Source of the DNA: Kiloniella laminariae DSM 19542
Lineage (GTDB): Bacteria; Pseudomonadota; Alphaproteobacteria; Kiloniellales; Kiloniellaceae
Assembly: GCF_000374005.1 (NCBI RefSeq)
Contig: NZ_KB893157.1
Span: 280,502 to 344,501 of the forward strand
Reading direction: 5' to 3'
DNA: 64,000 nt
Part shown: one piece after another, positions 25,476-35,260 of the stretch
Layout of the letters: each line of letters begins with the position of its first letter
Position numbering within the stretch: the stretch's first letter is position 1
Made by a program: the position numbers and the translations under genes
The notes under the pieces: generated by a model
Database searches by the model: none
What the model was told of the DNA's origin: nothing
What the model saw: only the letters and a program-made list of their open reading frames with translations

Positions 25476-26363
25476 ATGTCTGTGACCACGCCCCGAACGA
25501 TTCCTCTCCTGTCTGGTGTCTCCGAGATCCTTGATGATTACGACGGGTTTGTCATCGATCTCTGGGGGGTGATGCATGATGGTGAAGAGGCTTTTCCCGA
25601 CGCGGTCAATGCGTTGCAAAAACTCCGCTCTGCGGGCAAGCGGATCGTCATCCTCTCGAATGCGCCCCGTCGCTCGGATTCTGTCGCTGAACGCAACGAG
25701 GAACTGGGCATCGCCCGGGATCTGGCCGATGCGGTCCTTTCTTCTGGTGAGGTAACCTGGCGCAACCTGAAAGAACGTACTCTGCCTTTTTATCAGAAGC
25801 TTGGGGAGAAGACTTTCCTGATCGGGCCTGCCCGGGATTTGGGAATGAAAGAGGGTTTGCCTTATGAGTTTGTTGAGGAGATCGGGGAAGCACACTTTAT
25901 TCTTCTGACGGGGATCTGGGATCCGGCTGATACTGTCGAACGGTATGACTTTTTGCTGAAGCCTGCCCTGGCCAAAGGACTGCCAATGGTTTGTGCCAAT
26001 CCTGATCTCGAGGTTATTCGGGGCGGGAACAGAGAGCTTTGTGCGGGGGCCGTTGCACAACATTATGAAAAGATGGGCGGGGAGGTCCAGTACCACGGCA
26101 AGCCCCACCAGGACATTTACCGGGAGTGTATGGCGCTGCTTGGTGTGAGTGATCCTTCCCGTGTTCTGGCTGTTGGTGATTCCCTGCGCACAGATATTGC
26201 CGGGGCCAATGCAGCGGGAATCCACGGACTCTTTATCGCCGGAGGCATCCATTGCGAGGACCTTCACGGGCTGAGATCGCTCGGTGACATGATGCGGCTG
26301 GTTACTCTGTGTGATAAATATAAAGAGTACCCTGTTGCCGCCATGCCGGTTTTTCGCTGGTAG
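25476..26363 (+). CDS. HAD superfamily hydrolase, class IIA (TIGR01459-like)
   Basis: The roughly 295-residue phosphatase of the NagD-like class IIA HAD group has motif I in FVIDLWGVMHDGEE, motif II in VILSNAPRR and the C-terminal metal region in VGDSLRTDIAGANAAGI. The IDLWG variant is typical of the alphaproteobacterial TIGR01459 subfamily, whose natural substrate is unknown. The ATG at 25476 has GGAG six bases upstream; a longer frame back to 25422 lacks homology. No membrane segment is seen. It is downstream of the TipF-like gene on the same strand. Confidence 0.87.
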   Translation: MSVTTPRTIPLLSGVSEILDDYDGFVIDLWGVMHDGEEAFPDAVNALQKLRSAGKRIVILSNAPRRSDSVAERNEELGIARDLADAVLSSGEVTWRNLKERTLPFYQKLGEKTFLIGPARDLGMKEGLPYEFVEEIGEAHFILLTGIWDPADTVERYDFLLKPALAKGLPMVCANPDLEVIRGGNRELCAGAVAQHYEKMGGEVQYHGKPHQDIYRECMALLGVSDPSRVLAVGDSLRTDIAGANAAGIHGLFIAGGIHCEDLHGLRSLGDMMRLVTLCDKYKEYPVAAMPVFRW

Positions 26364-26385
26364 TTTTCGTGAAGGCTGTTTTCGT

Positions 26386-27304
26386 TTAAGGACGGTTCTT
26401 TTTTTTGGGTGGTCTTGTGTCGGGTGGGGGAGGCTTTCCCTGCGGGCTGCTCCCGTGCCGTTTATGGAAAGAAGGATCGGGAGTTCCCCGGAGCAGACGG
26501 GGAATGAATGGATAATCTGCAGTTAGAAAATAGGCATAGGTACCCTGCGGGTAGTCAGGGGTGATGCACAAGCCGGCCATTGCACTCATCAAGATCACCT
26601 GCCTGGGGCAGATAATGATAATCCTGAACAAAAGTCCCGTCATGTCGACCTCCGGGACCACCGTTTCTTGTTCCGGGTCTCAGCTGATAACTTGAAGTCA
26701 GTGACCTGATTGTGCTTCCCGGATCTTCTGGTTTGTCCAGTCCATAGAGCACATAAATCGGAAAGCCATCTGCGGCATAACCAATGAGAGGGGAGTGCTG
26801 ACGATCAGACCAGCTCCTGATCAACCCGGTGGGCAGGCCATGGTAATGGTAAGCGCCATTGGGCTGGACATGGGCGTTGTTTTGATCAAGCCCGAGATTG
26901 ATTTTTCCTGAGAGAGCTTCATAACGCCAACCCGAGTTTCGATCTTTTTTCCAGAACTCGTTAGCTGCAGGATCAAAGGGGATGCCGTTCAAGGCGATGC
27001 CTATTGTCATGAGGCCAGCGTCTCGTGCTGTAGGGTTGATTTCAGGAATGAGGGGGACCCGGAAGTGGTGATTCTGGGTTTCGATCCGGTTGGGGTTATT
27101 CCGGTTTGGAAAACTGCCCGTCGTATGATCTGGGATGCCGTTGGCGCGAATATAACGATACCTGCTGTCTTCGGTAACCTCGACTTTACTTTCCAGAGCC
27201 CAGGCATTCCGATTTGCCATGGCAACAAAACCTGCGGCAGGCAGAACCCCCATCAAAATCATGAATTGTCGGCGTTGCATTGACGTCTTGTCGTTCATGG
27301 TCAA
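26386..27304 (-). pseudogene. YHYH-domain protein gene split by a frameshift
   Basis: The first frame (27304 to 26555) encodes a Tat-type signal (QRRQFMILMG), HHFRVP, an AYHYHGLPTGLI motif and GTFVQDYHYLPQAGDLDECNGR, then stops early after LVHHP. The missing end, LCITPDYPQGTYAYFLTADY and PFIPRLL, continues in another frame to 26386. One extra G/C in the CCGG at 26573-26576 explains the break; removing it restores NGRLCITPDYPQGT. YHYH proteins are exported and of unknown function. A TTG start with AAGGAG seven bases upstream and an ATG two codons later are both possible. This could be a true mutation or a sequence error. Confidence 0.8.
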
Positions 27305-27461
27305 TTTGCTTCTCCTTCTTTTTCTGACTTCGATTTTAACGCAAGAGATGCAACATTCTGTCGAAAAAAAATACGGCCAGGTCTGTTCTGCAAGAATGTG
27401 AGGGTGGGTCTGCCAATATCCCTTCCCTGCGGAGCATGGACTTGACCGGAAAACTGTTTAA

Positions 27462-27476
27462 TATTGCACTGCAATA
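27462..27476. promoter_or_regulatory. TATTGCA palindrome upstream of mutase gene
   Basis: TATTGCA-C-TGCAATA is a perfect 7-1-7 palindrome about 84 bases before the scpA start. It sits just downstream of a possible TAATAT -10 element, which would suit repression. It shares its half-site with the nested repeat before the DUF952 gene. RamB/PccR-type regulators of propionyl-CoA metabolism bind TTTGCAAA-like sites, so such a factor is one candidate (inference). Confidence 0.55.
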
Positions 27477-27559
27477 AAAAGCCAAGCAGGATAGCCTGTT
27501 TTAAAAATGAACAAATGCGACAAAGCCAGAGTAGTACTCTGAAGGCGGGAGAGGCAAAG

Positions 27560-29704
27560 ATGTCCGATTTTCCTAAGAAAACGACCAGTGACTGGCAAAA
27601 CCTTGTTGAGAAAGAACTTAAGGGAAAGCCAAGTGAAAGTCTGAACTGGGAAACGCCAGAAGGGATTGTGGTCAAACCACTTTATACTGCAGAAGATCTT
27701 GAGGGCCTGGACACTCTTGATAGTCTTCCCGGCTTTGCGCCTTTCCTGCGGGGACCCCGCGGCAGTATGTATGCGGCGCATCCCTGGACCATCCGTCAAT
27801 ACGCCGGTTTCTCGACTGCTGAGGAGTCCAACGCCTTTTACCGTCGCAATCTGGCTGCGGGACAAAAAGGTCTGTCCGTTGCCTTTGATCTGGCCACGCA
27901 CAGAGGTTATGACTCGGACCATCCGCGTGTTGTCGGAGATGTTGGAAAAGCAGGGGTCGCCATTGATTCTGTTGAGGATATGAAAATCCTGTTTGATGGT
28001 ATTCCTCTGGATCAGATGTCGGTATCCATGACCATGAACGGGGCGGTTCTGCCGGTTCTGGCCGGATATATCGTTGCGGCAGAAGAACAGGGCGTCAGCG
28101 CAGATAAACTTTCCGGAACAATCCAGAACGATATCCTCAAAGAATTCATGGTGCGAAACACCTATATCTTCCCGCCGGCACCCTCGATGCGGATTGTCTC
28201 TGACATTATCGCCTATACCGCGGAAAACATGCCGCGCTTCAATTCGATCTCGATTTCCGGCTACCACATGCAAGAAGCGGGTTCGACCCTGGTTCAGGAA
28301 CTTGCCTTTACCATCGCGGATGGTATCGAGTATGTGCGCACTGCCATTGCCAGAGGCCTTGATGTTGATGCCTTTGCACCACGACTGAGCTTTTTCTTTG
28401 CTATCGGGATGAACTTTTTCATGGAGGCATCCAAGCTGCGAGCGGCGCGATTCCTCTGGGCCCACTATATGAAAGAGCTGTTTGATCCCAAAGATACCAA
28501 ATCCCTGATGCTGCGCACCCACTGCCAGACCTCGGGTGTCTCCTTGACGGAACAGGATCCCTACAACAACGTAATCAGGACCACTGTTGAAGCCATGGCA
28601 GCTATTCTCGGGGGCACACAGTCCCTGCATACCAATGCTCTGGATGAAGCGGTTGCCTTGCCAACGGATTTCTCGGCAAGGATTGCCCGGAATACCCAGC
28701 TGGTTTTGCAGGAAGAAACCGGTATCACAAAGGTCGTCGATCCCTTGGCCGGAAGCTATTATGTTGAAAGCCTGACGGCGAGCATGATTGAAGAAGCGCG
28801 CAAGTTGATTGACGAGGTCGAGGCCATGGGCGGCATGACCAAGGCGGTTGAAACCGGTATGCCCAAGCTTCGGATCGAAGAAGCTGCAGCGCGAAAACAG
28901 GCGCGGGTGGATCGCGGACAAGAAACTGTTGTTGGTGTTAACAAGTATCGTCTGGCCAAGGAAGACGATATGGATATTCTGAACATCGACAATACGGTGG
29001 TCCGGGAGAAGCAGCTGGAGCGTCTGGCTTCGATCAAAGCCAAGCGGGATGACAAGGCTTGTCAGGCTGCTCTGACAGAGCTGACTGCAGCAGCAGAAGC
29101 CGGAACGGGCAACCTGCTGGATCTGGCCGTCAAGGCGACCCGTCAGCGGGCGACGGTAGGAGAGATTTCCGATGCTCTTGAAAAGGTTTTTGGGCGACAT
29201 CGTGCAGTGAACAGGAGTATTTCAGGCGTGTATGGTTCAGCCTACGAAGGGGATGAAACCTTCGCCCAGATACAGAAAGAAATTGAGGACTTTGCCACAG
29301 AAGAAGGGCGTCGTCCGCGTATGCTGGTTGTAAAGCTGGGGCAGGACGGTCATGACCGCGGCGCCAAGGTCATTGCAACAGCCTTTGCCGATATTGGTTT
29401 TGATGTTGATGTCGGGCCGTTGTTCCAGACGCCGGAAGAGGCGGCGATGCAGGCAATTGAGAATGATGCCCATGTGGTTGGTGTCTCAACTCAGGCGGCA
29501 GGTCACAAGACACTTGTCCCGCAACTGATTGCCGAGCTTCGCAAGCAGGGAGCCGATGACATTGTTGTTGTCTGTGGCGGTGTTATCCCGGCACAGGATT
29601 ACCCTGCGTTGAAAGACGCCGGGGTTTCAGCCGTGTATGGCCCCGGGAGCAATATTCCTCTGGCTGCACGGGAAATCATCTCCATCTTGAAATCTTCTTC
29701 CTGA
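27560..29704 (+). CDS. scpA: Methylmalonyl-CoA mutase
   Basis: The roughly 714-residue B12-dependent enzyme interconverts methylmalonyl-CoA and succinyl-CoA. The substrate-binding barrel includes [46 protein letters not shown] and [13 protein letters not shown]. The C-terminal cobalamin domain has the DxHxxG motif as DGHDRG (about 596) and [12 protein letters not shown]. It is a full-length single-chain enzyme, with no separate small subunit nearby. The ATG at 27560 has GGGAGAGG upstream; the frame is open further 5' but lacks homology. Its chaperone gene meaB lies 4.4 kb downstream, after two unrelated genes. Confidence 0.97.
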   Translation: MSDFPKKTTSDWQNLVEKELKGKPSESLNWETPEGIVVKPLYTAEDLEGLDTLDSLPGFAPFLRGPRGSMYAAHPWTIRQYAGFSTAEESNAFYRRNLAAGQKGLSVAFDLATHRGYDSDHPRVVGDVGKAGVAIDSVEDMKILFDGIPLDQMSVSMTMNGAVLPVLAGYIVAAEEQGVSADKLSGTIQNDILKEFMVRNTYIFPPAPSMRIVSDIIAYTAENMPRFNSISISGYHMQEAGSTLVQELAFTIADGIEYVRTAIARGLDVDAFAPRLSFFFAIGMNFFMEASKLRAARFLWAHYMKELFDPKDTKSLMLRTHCQTSGVSLTEQDPYNNVIRTTVEAMAAILGGTQSLHTNALDEAVALPTDFSARIARNTQLVLQEETGITKVVDPLAGSYYVESLTASMIEEARKLIDEVEAMGGMTKAVETGMPKLRIEEAAARKQARVDRGQETVVGVNKYRLAKEDDMDILNIDNTVVREKQLERLASIKAKRDDKACQAALTELTAAAEAGTGNLLDLAVKATRQRATVGEISDALEKVFGRHRAVNRSISGVYGSAYEGDETFAQIQKEIEDFATEEGRRPRMLVVKLGQDGHDRGAKVIATAFADIGFDVDVGPLFQTPEEAAMQAIENDAHVVGVSTQAAGHKTLVPQLIAELRKQGADDIVVVCGGVIPAQDYPALKDAGVSAVYGPGSNIPLAAREIISILKSSS

Positions 29705-29829
29705 AGTCCGACGCAGTAATTTTTTAAAAAGTTGCTGATCTTGCTGGTCTTTCTTGGACTGTGAGGGCCTCGTAGCCTATCATCGGTTCAAGACGATAAA
29801 AGATCGTGAGCGAAATCAGGGAGTGAGGG

Positions 29830-32193
29830 ATGTCAGGTCATACCTGGATCACCAGAGTTTTAACGCTGGTGGGGCTGGCTGCAACAGGCGGGTGGTTATG
29901 GCTTTGCTATGACTATATCACCAGGTTGGTCGGGTGGAATGTGGTGACAACCATGTTGCCCCAAGAACAGGGACAGATACTGGCTGGAATTACGCTGCCG
30001 CTGTTCCTGCTGTGGGTGGTCCTGCTTTTTGTGGTGCGGGGCGCCGCAATGTCTGTGTCATCGCAACGTCTGTTGCAACAGATGGAGCGCCTGACCTATC
30101 CTGATGATGAAGAGCAGACCCGGGTCAAGGATATAACACGTCAGCTTCTCGAACAGACTGAAAGCCTCAACAGCGCTTCCAGTGATGTCGAACATCGGTT
30201 GAATGGTTTGATTGCTGCCTTTAAAGAGCAGACAAAGCACCTCACCGGTGCTGCGATCAGGGCTTCTTCCCAGACAGAGCAGATCCAGGAAACTCTCGGA
30301 ACCCAGCAGACGTCGCTTGATGAAATTCACCGTTCGATCCACAGCAGTCTTGAAGCAGCGCGGGAGGCTGTGAAAGAGCAGGTTTCTTCACTGGAAAGCG
30401 CGGGTGTTCGCAGCGAAGTGATGGCTGAGACAATCGGGAAAACTCTGGGGGCCGCAGTTGATGTGCTTGATGAAGCTGTCGAGCGGGCAATCAACCGGAC
30501 GGAAGATGCTGGCGAGATGTTGCGTCAGCAGGCAGAAGATATGGCAGCTGCAGGGACAACCGCCGAAGTCAGTAGCGAAACCATGCGCGAGAGTTTGAAG
30601 CAGGATCTTGAAACGCTGAGGTTGGTCCAGGATACAATTGAAGCCGAGGGCGATCGTTTCAAGGGGCTTATCAAAGACCGGATCGGAGATGTGGAAGATC
30701 TGTTGTCAGGAGCAGGCGACAAGGTCGCCGAACTTCGAGAGCAACTTTCCGGCGAAAATCAGGCAATGGAACAGCTGGTTGCCGAGATCGGCTATAAAGC
30801 GGTCTCGCTTTCGGATGCCATGCGCAAGGACGCCGAAGAAGTGCGTGAACTCTTTGCCGATGTTTCTCTCAAGGCGGGGGAAATGACGGATCGTTTCCGA
30901 ATTCAGGCAAAAGAGCTTGGTAAAAGCGGGGAAGAGGTTGCCGGAAACCTTGTTCAGGTTACACGAGATCTTAGCGAAGCGGTTGCCGTTGCAGGACGGC
31001 AGGAGGCATCGCGTCTGACCGAAGCAACCGGGCAGGCACAGGATATGCTGGTATCTGCAGCGGAAAAAATACGCCCCGGGATTGAGAGCCTTCATGAATC
31101 TTCTGAAAAACTCAGCGATCTTGCTGATGTTGTGATGGGCGGCTTAAGTGAACACACCCGCGAGATCGGGCAGGTTAGCCAGGCAGCCCATGATAATGTA
31201 GAGAAAGCTTCAAAGTCCCTGAAAGACCAGTCCCGCTTGATGGAACTGGCGGCTGACAAGGCTGTGCGCCATACGACCGAAGTCGCCAAGGTCTTCAAGT
31301 TGCAGACTTCGGCACTGTCCGAGGGAGCCAGCGCAGCAAACCAGGCAGTTCAGGATCTGCGTCAGGGGGTCCATGAAGAACTTGATGCTTTCAGAGAGCT
31401 TTCGGCAGATTTTGAAAAGCTGCTGGAAGAAGTCCGTACCTCCCTTGATGGCAGGACAATGGCCCTGACCGAAGCGTCTGAGGAATCCCGTCTGACAGCA
31501 CAATCGCTGCAGCAGGAAACTGAAAACCAGAAGGAAAAACTTGCAAAACTGGCAGAGGAAGCCCGGGTGAGGGTTGAGGAAATCAGTCAGCGAACAGAGG
31601 CAACCACCAACGGGCTGGACAAGGTTGTCAAAGCTGCTCTGGAAAAAGCCGAGAGCCTTAACAAAAGCCTGCATAAAAACAGCACGGATGTTTCCGATAT
31701 TCACAGCAAGGTATCAAAACTTGCGGAGACCTTTGGCCAGCAGACCCGGGATTTGACCCATGCCTCGGAAGAAGCAACCCGTCAGGCGCTGAAGCTGCGC
31801 GAAGATCGATCTGTGAACAAGCGAGAGGCTTTCCTGCGGGGGGCGACGTTACTTATTGATGATTTGAACTCTACCGCTATCGACCTGAACAAGATCCTCG
31901 ACGAAGATCTGCCGGAAGAATACTGGAGGCGATATCACAAGGGGGACCGCTCGATCTTTGCGCGGCATATCCTGAAGAAAAAGGACATCTATGGCGCGCG
32001 CGAAGTGAAACGTTACTTTGAAACCAATCAGGCCTTTCGCAATCAGGTAAACCGTTACATGGACCAGTTTGATAATCTTATGGCCCAGGCACGAGAGTGT
32101 GATAGCGAAGATATCCTGGCCGCGACCTTTATGACAGCAGACGTCGGCAAGCTTTATGTGCTTTTGGCACGGTCGCTTGGCCGGATGGAGTAA
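29830..32193 (+). CDS. Membrane-anchored giant coiled-coil protein of unknown function
   Basis: The 787-residue protein has two N-terminal transmembrane helices (about 8-28 and 49-70), then about 590 residues of almost unbroken helical coiled coil rich in Glu, Gln, Ala and Ser, resembling MCP or apolipoprotein-like stalks. From about 667 a compact C-terminal domain begins (FLRGATLLIDDLNSTAIDLN, EEYWRRYHKGDRSIFARHIL, then FETNQAFRNQVNRYMDQFDN). No MCP signalling tip or HAMP domain is seen. It ends six bases before the Atm1-type exporter start, so the two are one transcript. I recall unnamed homologues in related bacteria. A scaffolding or polar-organising role is speculative. Confidence 0.85.
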   Translation: MSGHTWITRVLTLVGLAATGGWLWLCYDYITRLVGWNVVTTMLPQEQGQILAGITLPLFLLWVVLLFVVRGAAMSVSSQRLLQQMERLTYPDDEEQTRVKDITRQLLEQTESLNSASSDVEHRLNGLIAAFKEQTKHLTGAAIRASSQTEQIQETLGTQQTSLDEIHRSIHSSLEAAREAVKEQVSSLESAGVRSEVMAETIGKTLGAAVDVLDEAVERAINRTEDAGEMLRQQAEDMAAAGTTAEVSSETMRESLKQDLETLRLVQDTIEAEGDRFKGLIKDRIGDVEDLLSGAGDKVAELREQLSGENQAMEQLVAEIGYKAVSLSDAMRKDAEEVRELFADVSLKAGEMTDRFRIQAKELGKSGEEVAGNLVQVTRDLSEAVAVAGRQEASRLTEATGQAQDMLVSAAEKIRPGIESLHESSEKLSDLADVVMGGLSEHTREIGQVSQAAHDNVEKASKSLKDQSRLMELAADKAVRHTTEVAKVFKLQTSALSEGASAANQAVQDLRQGVHEELDAFRELSADFEKLLEEVRTSLDGRTMALTEASEESRLTAQSLQQETENQKEKLAKLAEEARVRVEEISQRTEATTNGLDKVVKAALEKAESLNKSLHKNSTDVSDIHSKVSKLAETFGQQTRDLTHASEEATRQALKLREDRSVNKREAFLRGATLLIDDLNSTAIDLNKILDEDLPEEYWRRYHKGDRSIFARHILKKKDIYGAREVKRYFETNQAFRNQVNRYMDQFDNLMAQARECDSEDILAATFMTADVGKLYVLLARSLGRME

Positions 32194-32199
32194 CACGAG

Positions 32200-34050
32200 A
32201 TGCGGCGGATGCGTGAGAACAGCCCGGAAGTAACGGGCGAGACCAGTCAACTGGATACTCTGAAAACCCTGCTGCCCTATTTCTGGCCTGCGGATCGGTT
32301 TGACCTGAAAGTCCGAATCATTATCTGTTTCGGTCTGCTGATCCTGGCCAAACTGACCAATGTATCGGTTCCCTATATTCTGCGCGGTGCGGTTGATGCA
32401 CTCAGCATCAAAGAATCGGGGTTGCTGGTTGTGCCGCTGGGCTTGCTGATTGCCTATGGTCTTGCCCGGGTCAGTGCGATTGCCTTTGACAATATTCGCG
32501 AGGGTGTCTTTGCCAAGGTGGTCCAGAATGCTATTCGTCGTGTTGCGCTGGTGACCTTCAGGCATCTGCATGCTCTCTCGTTACGGTTCCATATCGAACG
32601 CCGCACTGGTGGTGTGACCCGGGCCATTGATCGGGGAACCAAGGGCATAGAGTTTATGCTTACTTTCCTGATGTTTAATGTCATTCCGACATTGCTTGAG
32701 ATCGCGGTTGTCTGCAGTTTGCTCTGGTATCTCTTTGACTGGCGCTTTGCAGTCGTGCCACTGGTGACAATACTTGCCTATATCTATTTGACCCTGCGGA
32801 TCACCGAGTGGCGAATCACCCTGCGCCGGGATATGAACGCAGCGGACAATGATGCAAATACCAAAGCCGTTGATAGCCTGCTGAATTTCGAAACAGTAAA
32901 GTACTTCGGTAATGAAGAGCATGAAGCGGCGCGGTATGACCGTGGGCTTGCGGCCTATGAAAATGCCGCTATCCGCAGCAGGACGAGTCTTTCCAGCCTG
33001 AACATCGTCCAGTCCGGTGTGATCTCGCTCGGCGCCAGTCTCATGATGGTTATGTCGGCCTATGGTGTTTCGTCAGGGGCCATGACTGTCGGCGACTTTG
33101 TCATGGTCAATGCCTATCTCCTGCAACTGGCGATGCCTTTGAACTTCCTTGGGTTTGTCTATCGTGAAATTCGTCAGGCACTGATTGATATGCATACGAT
33201 GTTCGAGCTGATCCGCCAGGATCTTGAGATCAAGGATGCGGATGGTGCTACCGAACTGGCGGTCAAGGGGGCGGAAGTGCGCTTTGAAGACTGTCTCTTT
33301 GGCTACGACGAACGCCGCCCAATCCTCAAGGGGATCAGCTTCACTGTTCCAGCTGGAAAAAAGCTCGCGATTGTCGGGTCGAGCGGGGCGGGGAAGTCAA
33401 CAATCAGTCGCCTGTTATTCCGTTTCTACGATCTTGATGGCGGCAAGATCACGATTGACGGGCAGGATATAGCGGGCGTGACCCAGGCATCACTGCGTCA
33501 GTCGATCGGTATTGTGCCACAGGATACGGTGCTGTTTAACGACAGTATCTATTACAATATTGCCTACGGACGTCCCTCGGCGAACCGGGAAGAGGTCGAG
33601 GCGGCGGCCAAACTGGCAAAGATCCATGATTTTATCCTCTCGCTTCCGGATGGTTATGAGTCTGTAGTGGGTGAACGGGGGCTGAAACTTTCCGGCGGGG
33701 AGAAACAGCGGGTGGCGATTGCACGGACTGTTTTGAAAGATCCGTCGATCCTGCTGTTCGACGAGGCGACCTCGGCACTGGACAGCAAGACCGAGCGGGC
33801 AATTCAGGCCAGTCTGAACGATGTGTCAAAAGACCGGACAACGCTGGTCATTGCACACCGCCTCTCGACGGTGGTTGATGCTGACGAGATTATTGTCCTT
33901 GAACAGGGGCAGGTTGTGGAACAGGGCACCCACCGGGGACTTTTGGGGCAGAAGGGACACTATGCCGAGATGTGGCAGCGCCAGCTTGAGGTTGCAGAGA
34001 AGAGCGAAGATGTCGCTGTGTCGACACTCGAGAAAGACCCAGCTGTTTAA
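32200..34050 (+). CDS. Atm1-type ABC exporter
   Basis: The 616-residue half-transporter has a six-helix membrane domain followed by an ATPase. NFETVKYFGNEEHEAARYDR and the QSGVISLGASLMM helix are hallmarks of mitochondrial Atm1/ABCB7 and bacterial Atm1 (Novosphingobium type), which export glutathione-linked compounds for Fe-S maturation or heavy-metal resistance. Walker A is GSSGAGKST, the signature LSGGEKQRVAIAR, and Walker B SILLFDEATSALD. It functions as a homodimer. The start is six bases after the coiled-coil gene stop, with GGAG upstream. Substrate assignment is by family. Confidence 0.93.
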   Translation: MRRMRENSPEVTGETSQLDTLKTLLPYFWPADRFDLKVRIIICFGLLILAKLTNVSVPYILRGAVDALSIKESGLLVVPLGLLIAYGLARVSAIAFDNIREGVFAKVVQNAIRRVALVTFRHLHALSLRFHIERRTGGVTRAIDRGTKGIEFMLTFLMFNVIPTLLEIAVVCSLLWYLFDWRFAVVPLVTILAYIYLTLRITEWRITLRRDMNAADNDANTKAVDSLLNFETVKYFGNEEHEAARYDRGLAAYENAAIRSRTSLSSLNIVQSGVISLGASLMMVMSAYGVSSGAMTVGDFVMVNAYLLQLAMPLNFLGFVYREIRQALIDMHTMFELIRQDLEIKDADGATELAVKGAEVRFEDCLFGYDERRPILKGISFTVPAGKKLAIVGSSGAGKSTISRLLFRFYDLDGGKITIDGQDIAGVTQASLRQSIGIVPQDTVLFNDSIYYNIAYGRPSANREEVEAAAKLAKIHDFILSLPDGYESVVGERGLKLSGGEKQRVAIARTVLKDPSILLFDEATSALDSKTERAIQASLNDVSKDRTTLVIAHRLSTVVDADEIIVLEQGQVVEQGTHRGLLGQKGHYAEMWQRQLEVAEKSEDVAVSTLEKDPAV

Positions 34051-34106
34051 GCTGTTGCTATAAAAAAGCAGGCAGTGATATTTCGGGAGCGATAGAAGAT
34101 CTGGTG

Positions 34107-35105
34107 ATGAAAAAGGCGAATTCGAAGAAGACAACAGGCCGGACGGCTGAAGGGGTTCTTGCCGGAGAAAGGCGTGCCCTGGCCCGGGCAATCACGCTGA
34201 TCGAATCGACCCGGCAGGATCACCGGAACGAGGCGGACGCTTTGCTGGAACAGATTCTGCCTCATAGCGGACAATCCATTCGTATCGGAATTTCTGGCGT
34301 GCCGGGTGTGGGCAAGTCGACCTTCATTGAAGCTTTCGGGATGCATTTGATCCAACAGGGGCACAGAGTTGCTGTCCTGGCTATTGACCCTTCCTCCCAA
34401 CGCACTGGCGGCTCCATTCTGGGTGACAAGACACGGATGGAGTTACTTTCCCGGCAACAAGCCGCCTTTATCCGACCTTCTCCAGCCGGGAAAACCCTTG
34501 GCGGGGTCGCCCGCCGGACCCGCGAAGCGATGCTGTTGTGTGAGGCGGCAGGCTTTGATGTCATTCTGGTTGAGACGGTTGGGGTTGGGCAGTCAGAAAC
34601 CGCCGTATCGGAAATGGTGGATATGTTTCTGCTGTTGCTGCTGCCCGGCGGGGGCGATGAATTGCAGGGCATTAAAAAAGGCATCATGGAACTGGCTGAC
34701 ATGGTCGTGGTCAACAAGGCTGATGGTGATCTAATTCCGGCTGCTAATCGGGCTGCGGTGGAATATCATGCGGCTTTGGGGTTGATGCGTCCCTCCAGCC
34801 CGAACTGGAAACCTGCGGTCAAGAAGTGTTCAGCCCTTCAGGACGAGGGGATAGACGAGATCTGGGAAGCTATTTGTTCATTCAGGCACAAGTTATGGGC
34901 AAGTGGCGAGATCCCGCAAAAACGTGCCCAGCAGGCTAAGGCCTGGATGTGGAACGAAATCCGGGAAACGTTGCTTGTCGCCTTTCGAGACGATCAGCAG
35001 GTGGCGGCTGCGTTGCAAGAGATGGAATCCGATGTTATAGAGGGACGTCTGGCGCCTGCGTCGGCCGCAAATAGGCTGCTCAATCTGTTTTTAAAGTCCT
35101 CATAG
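34107..35105 (+). CDS. meaB: MeaB, methylmalonyl-CoA mutase-associated GTPase
   Basis: The 332-residue G3E GTPase protects and reactivates methylmalonyl-CoA mutase and gates cobalamin loading. Walker A is GVPGVGKST, switch regions include LAIDPSSQRTGGSILGDKTRM, Walker B lies in DVILVETVGVGQSE, and NKADGD gives guanine specificity. The C-terminal helical arm supports dimerisation. It pairs functionally with scpA upstream but is separated from it by the coiled-coil and exporter genes. An in-frame GTG lies one codon before the ATG. Confidence 0.96.
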   Translation: MKKANSKKTTGRTAEGVLAGERRALARAITLIESTRQDHRNEADALLEQILPHSGQSIRIGISGVPGVGKSTFIEAFGMHLIQQGHRVAVLAIDPSSQRTGGSILGDKTRMELLSRQQAAFIRPSPAGKTLGGVARRTREAMLLCEAAGFDVILVETVGVGQSETAVSEMVDMFLLLLLPGGGDELQGIKKGIMELADMVVVNKADGDLIPAANRAAVEYHAALGLMRPSSPNWKPAVKKCSALQDEGIDEIWEAICSFRHKLWASGEIPQKRAQQAKAWMWNEIRETLLVAFRDDQQVAAALQEMESDVIEGRLAPASAANRLLNLFLKSS

Positions 35106-35168
35106 CTTTGAAAAATCGAAGATTCCCAAATAATTTTGAGGAATCTTTACCAGAATCGAGCTTTTGCC

Positions 35169-35197
35169 TTGACCCTTATGGTCCTGTGGCCTAAAAC
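35169..35197 (+). promoter_or_regulatory. Sigma-70-like promoter for rpmB
   Basis: TTGACC (35169-35174) and TAAAAC (35192-35197) are separated by 17 bases and lie about 65 bases before rpmB. The -35 element is near consensus and the -10 element is weaker. Confidence 0.5.
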
Positions 35198-35260
35198 TCG
35201 CGCCGAGCCGATTATCGGCAGTAGTTTTTTATTATTCATCGAGAATACAGGATTAAGACC

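Noticed and set aside
25380..26267. 295-codon minus-strand frame
   Set aside because: It is antisense to the HAD hydrolase, with a composition typical of a shadow frame.
27458..29200. 580-codon open frame on the minus strand
   Set aside because: It lies wholly opposite methylmalonyl-CoA mutase and its protein is low-complexity, Arg/His/Gln-rich with no domain; it mirrors third-position bias.
31849..32571. 240-codon minus-strand frame
   Set aside because: It is antisense to the end of the coiled-coil gene and the start of the exporter, with no domain.
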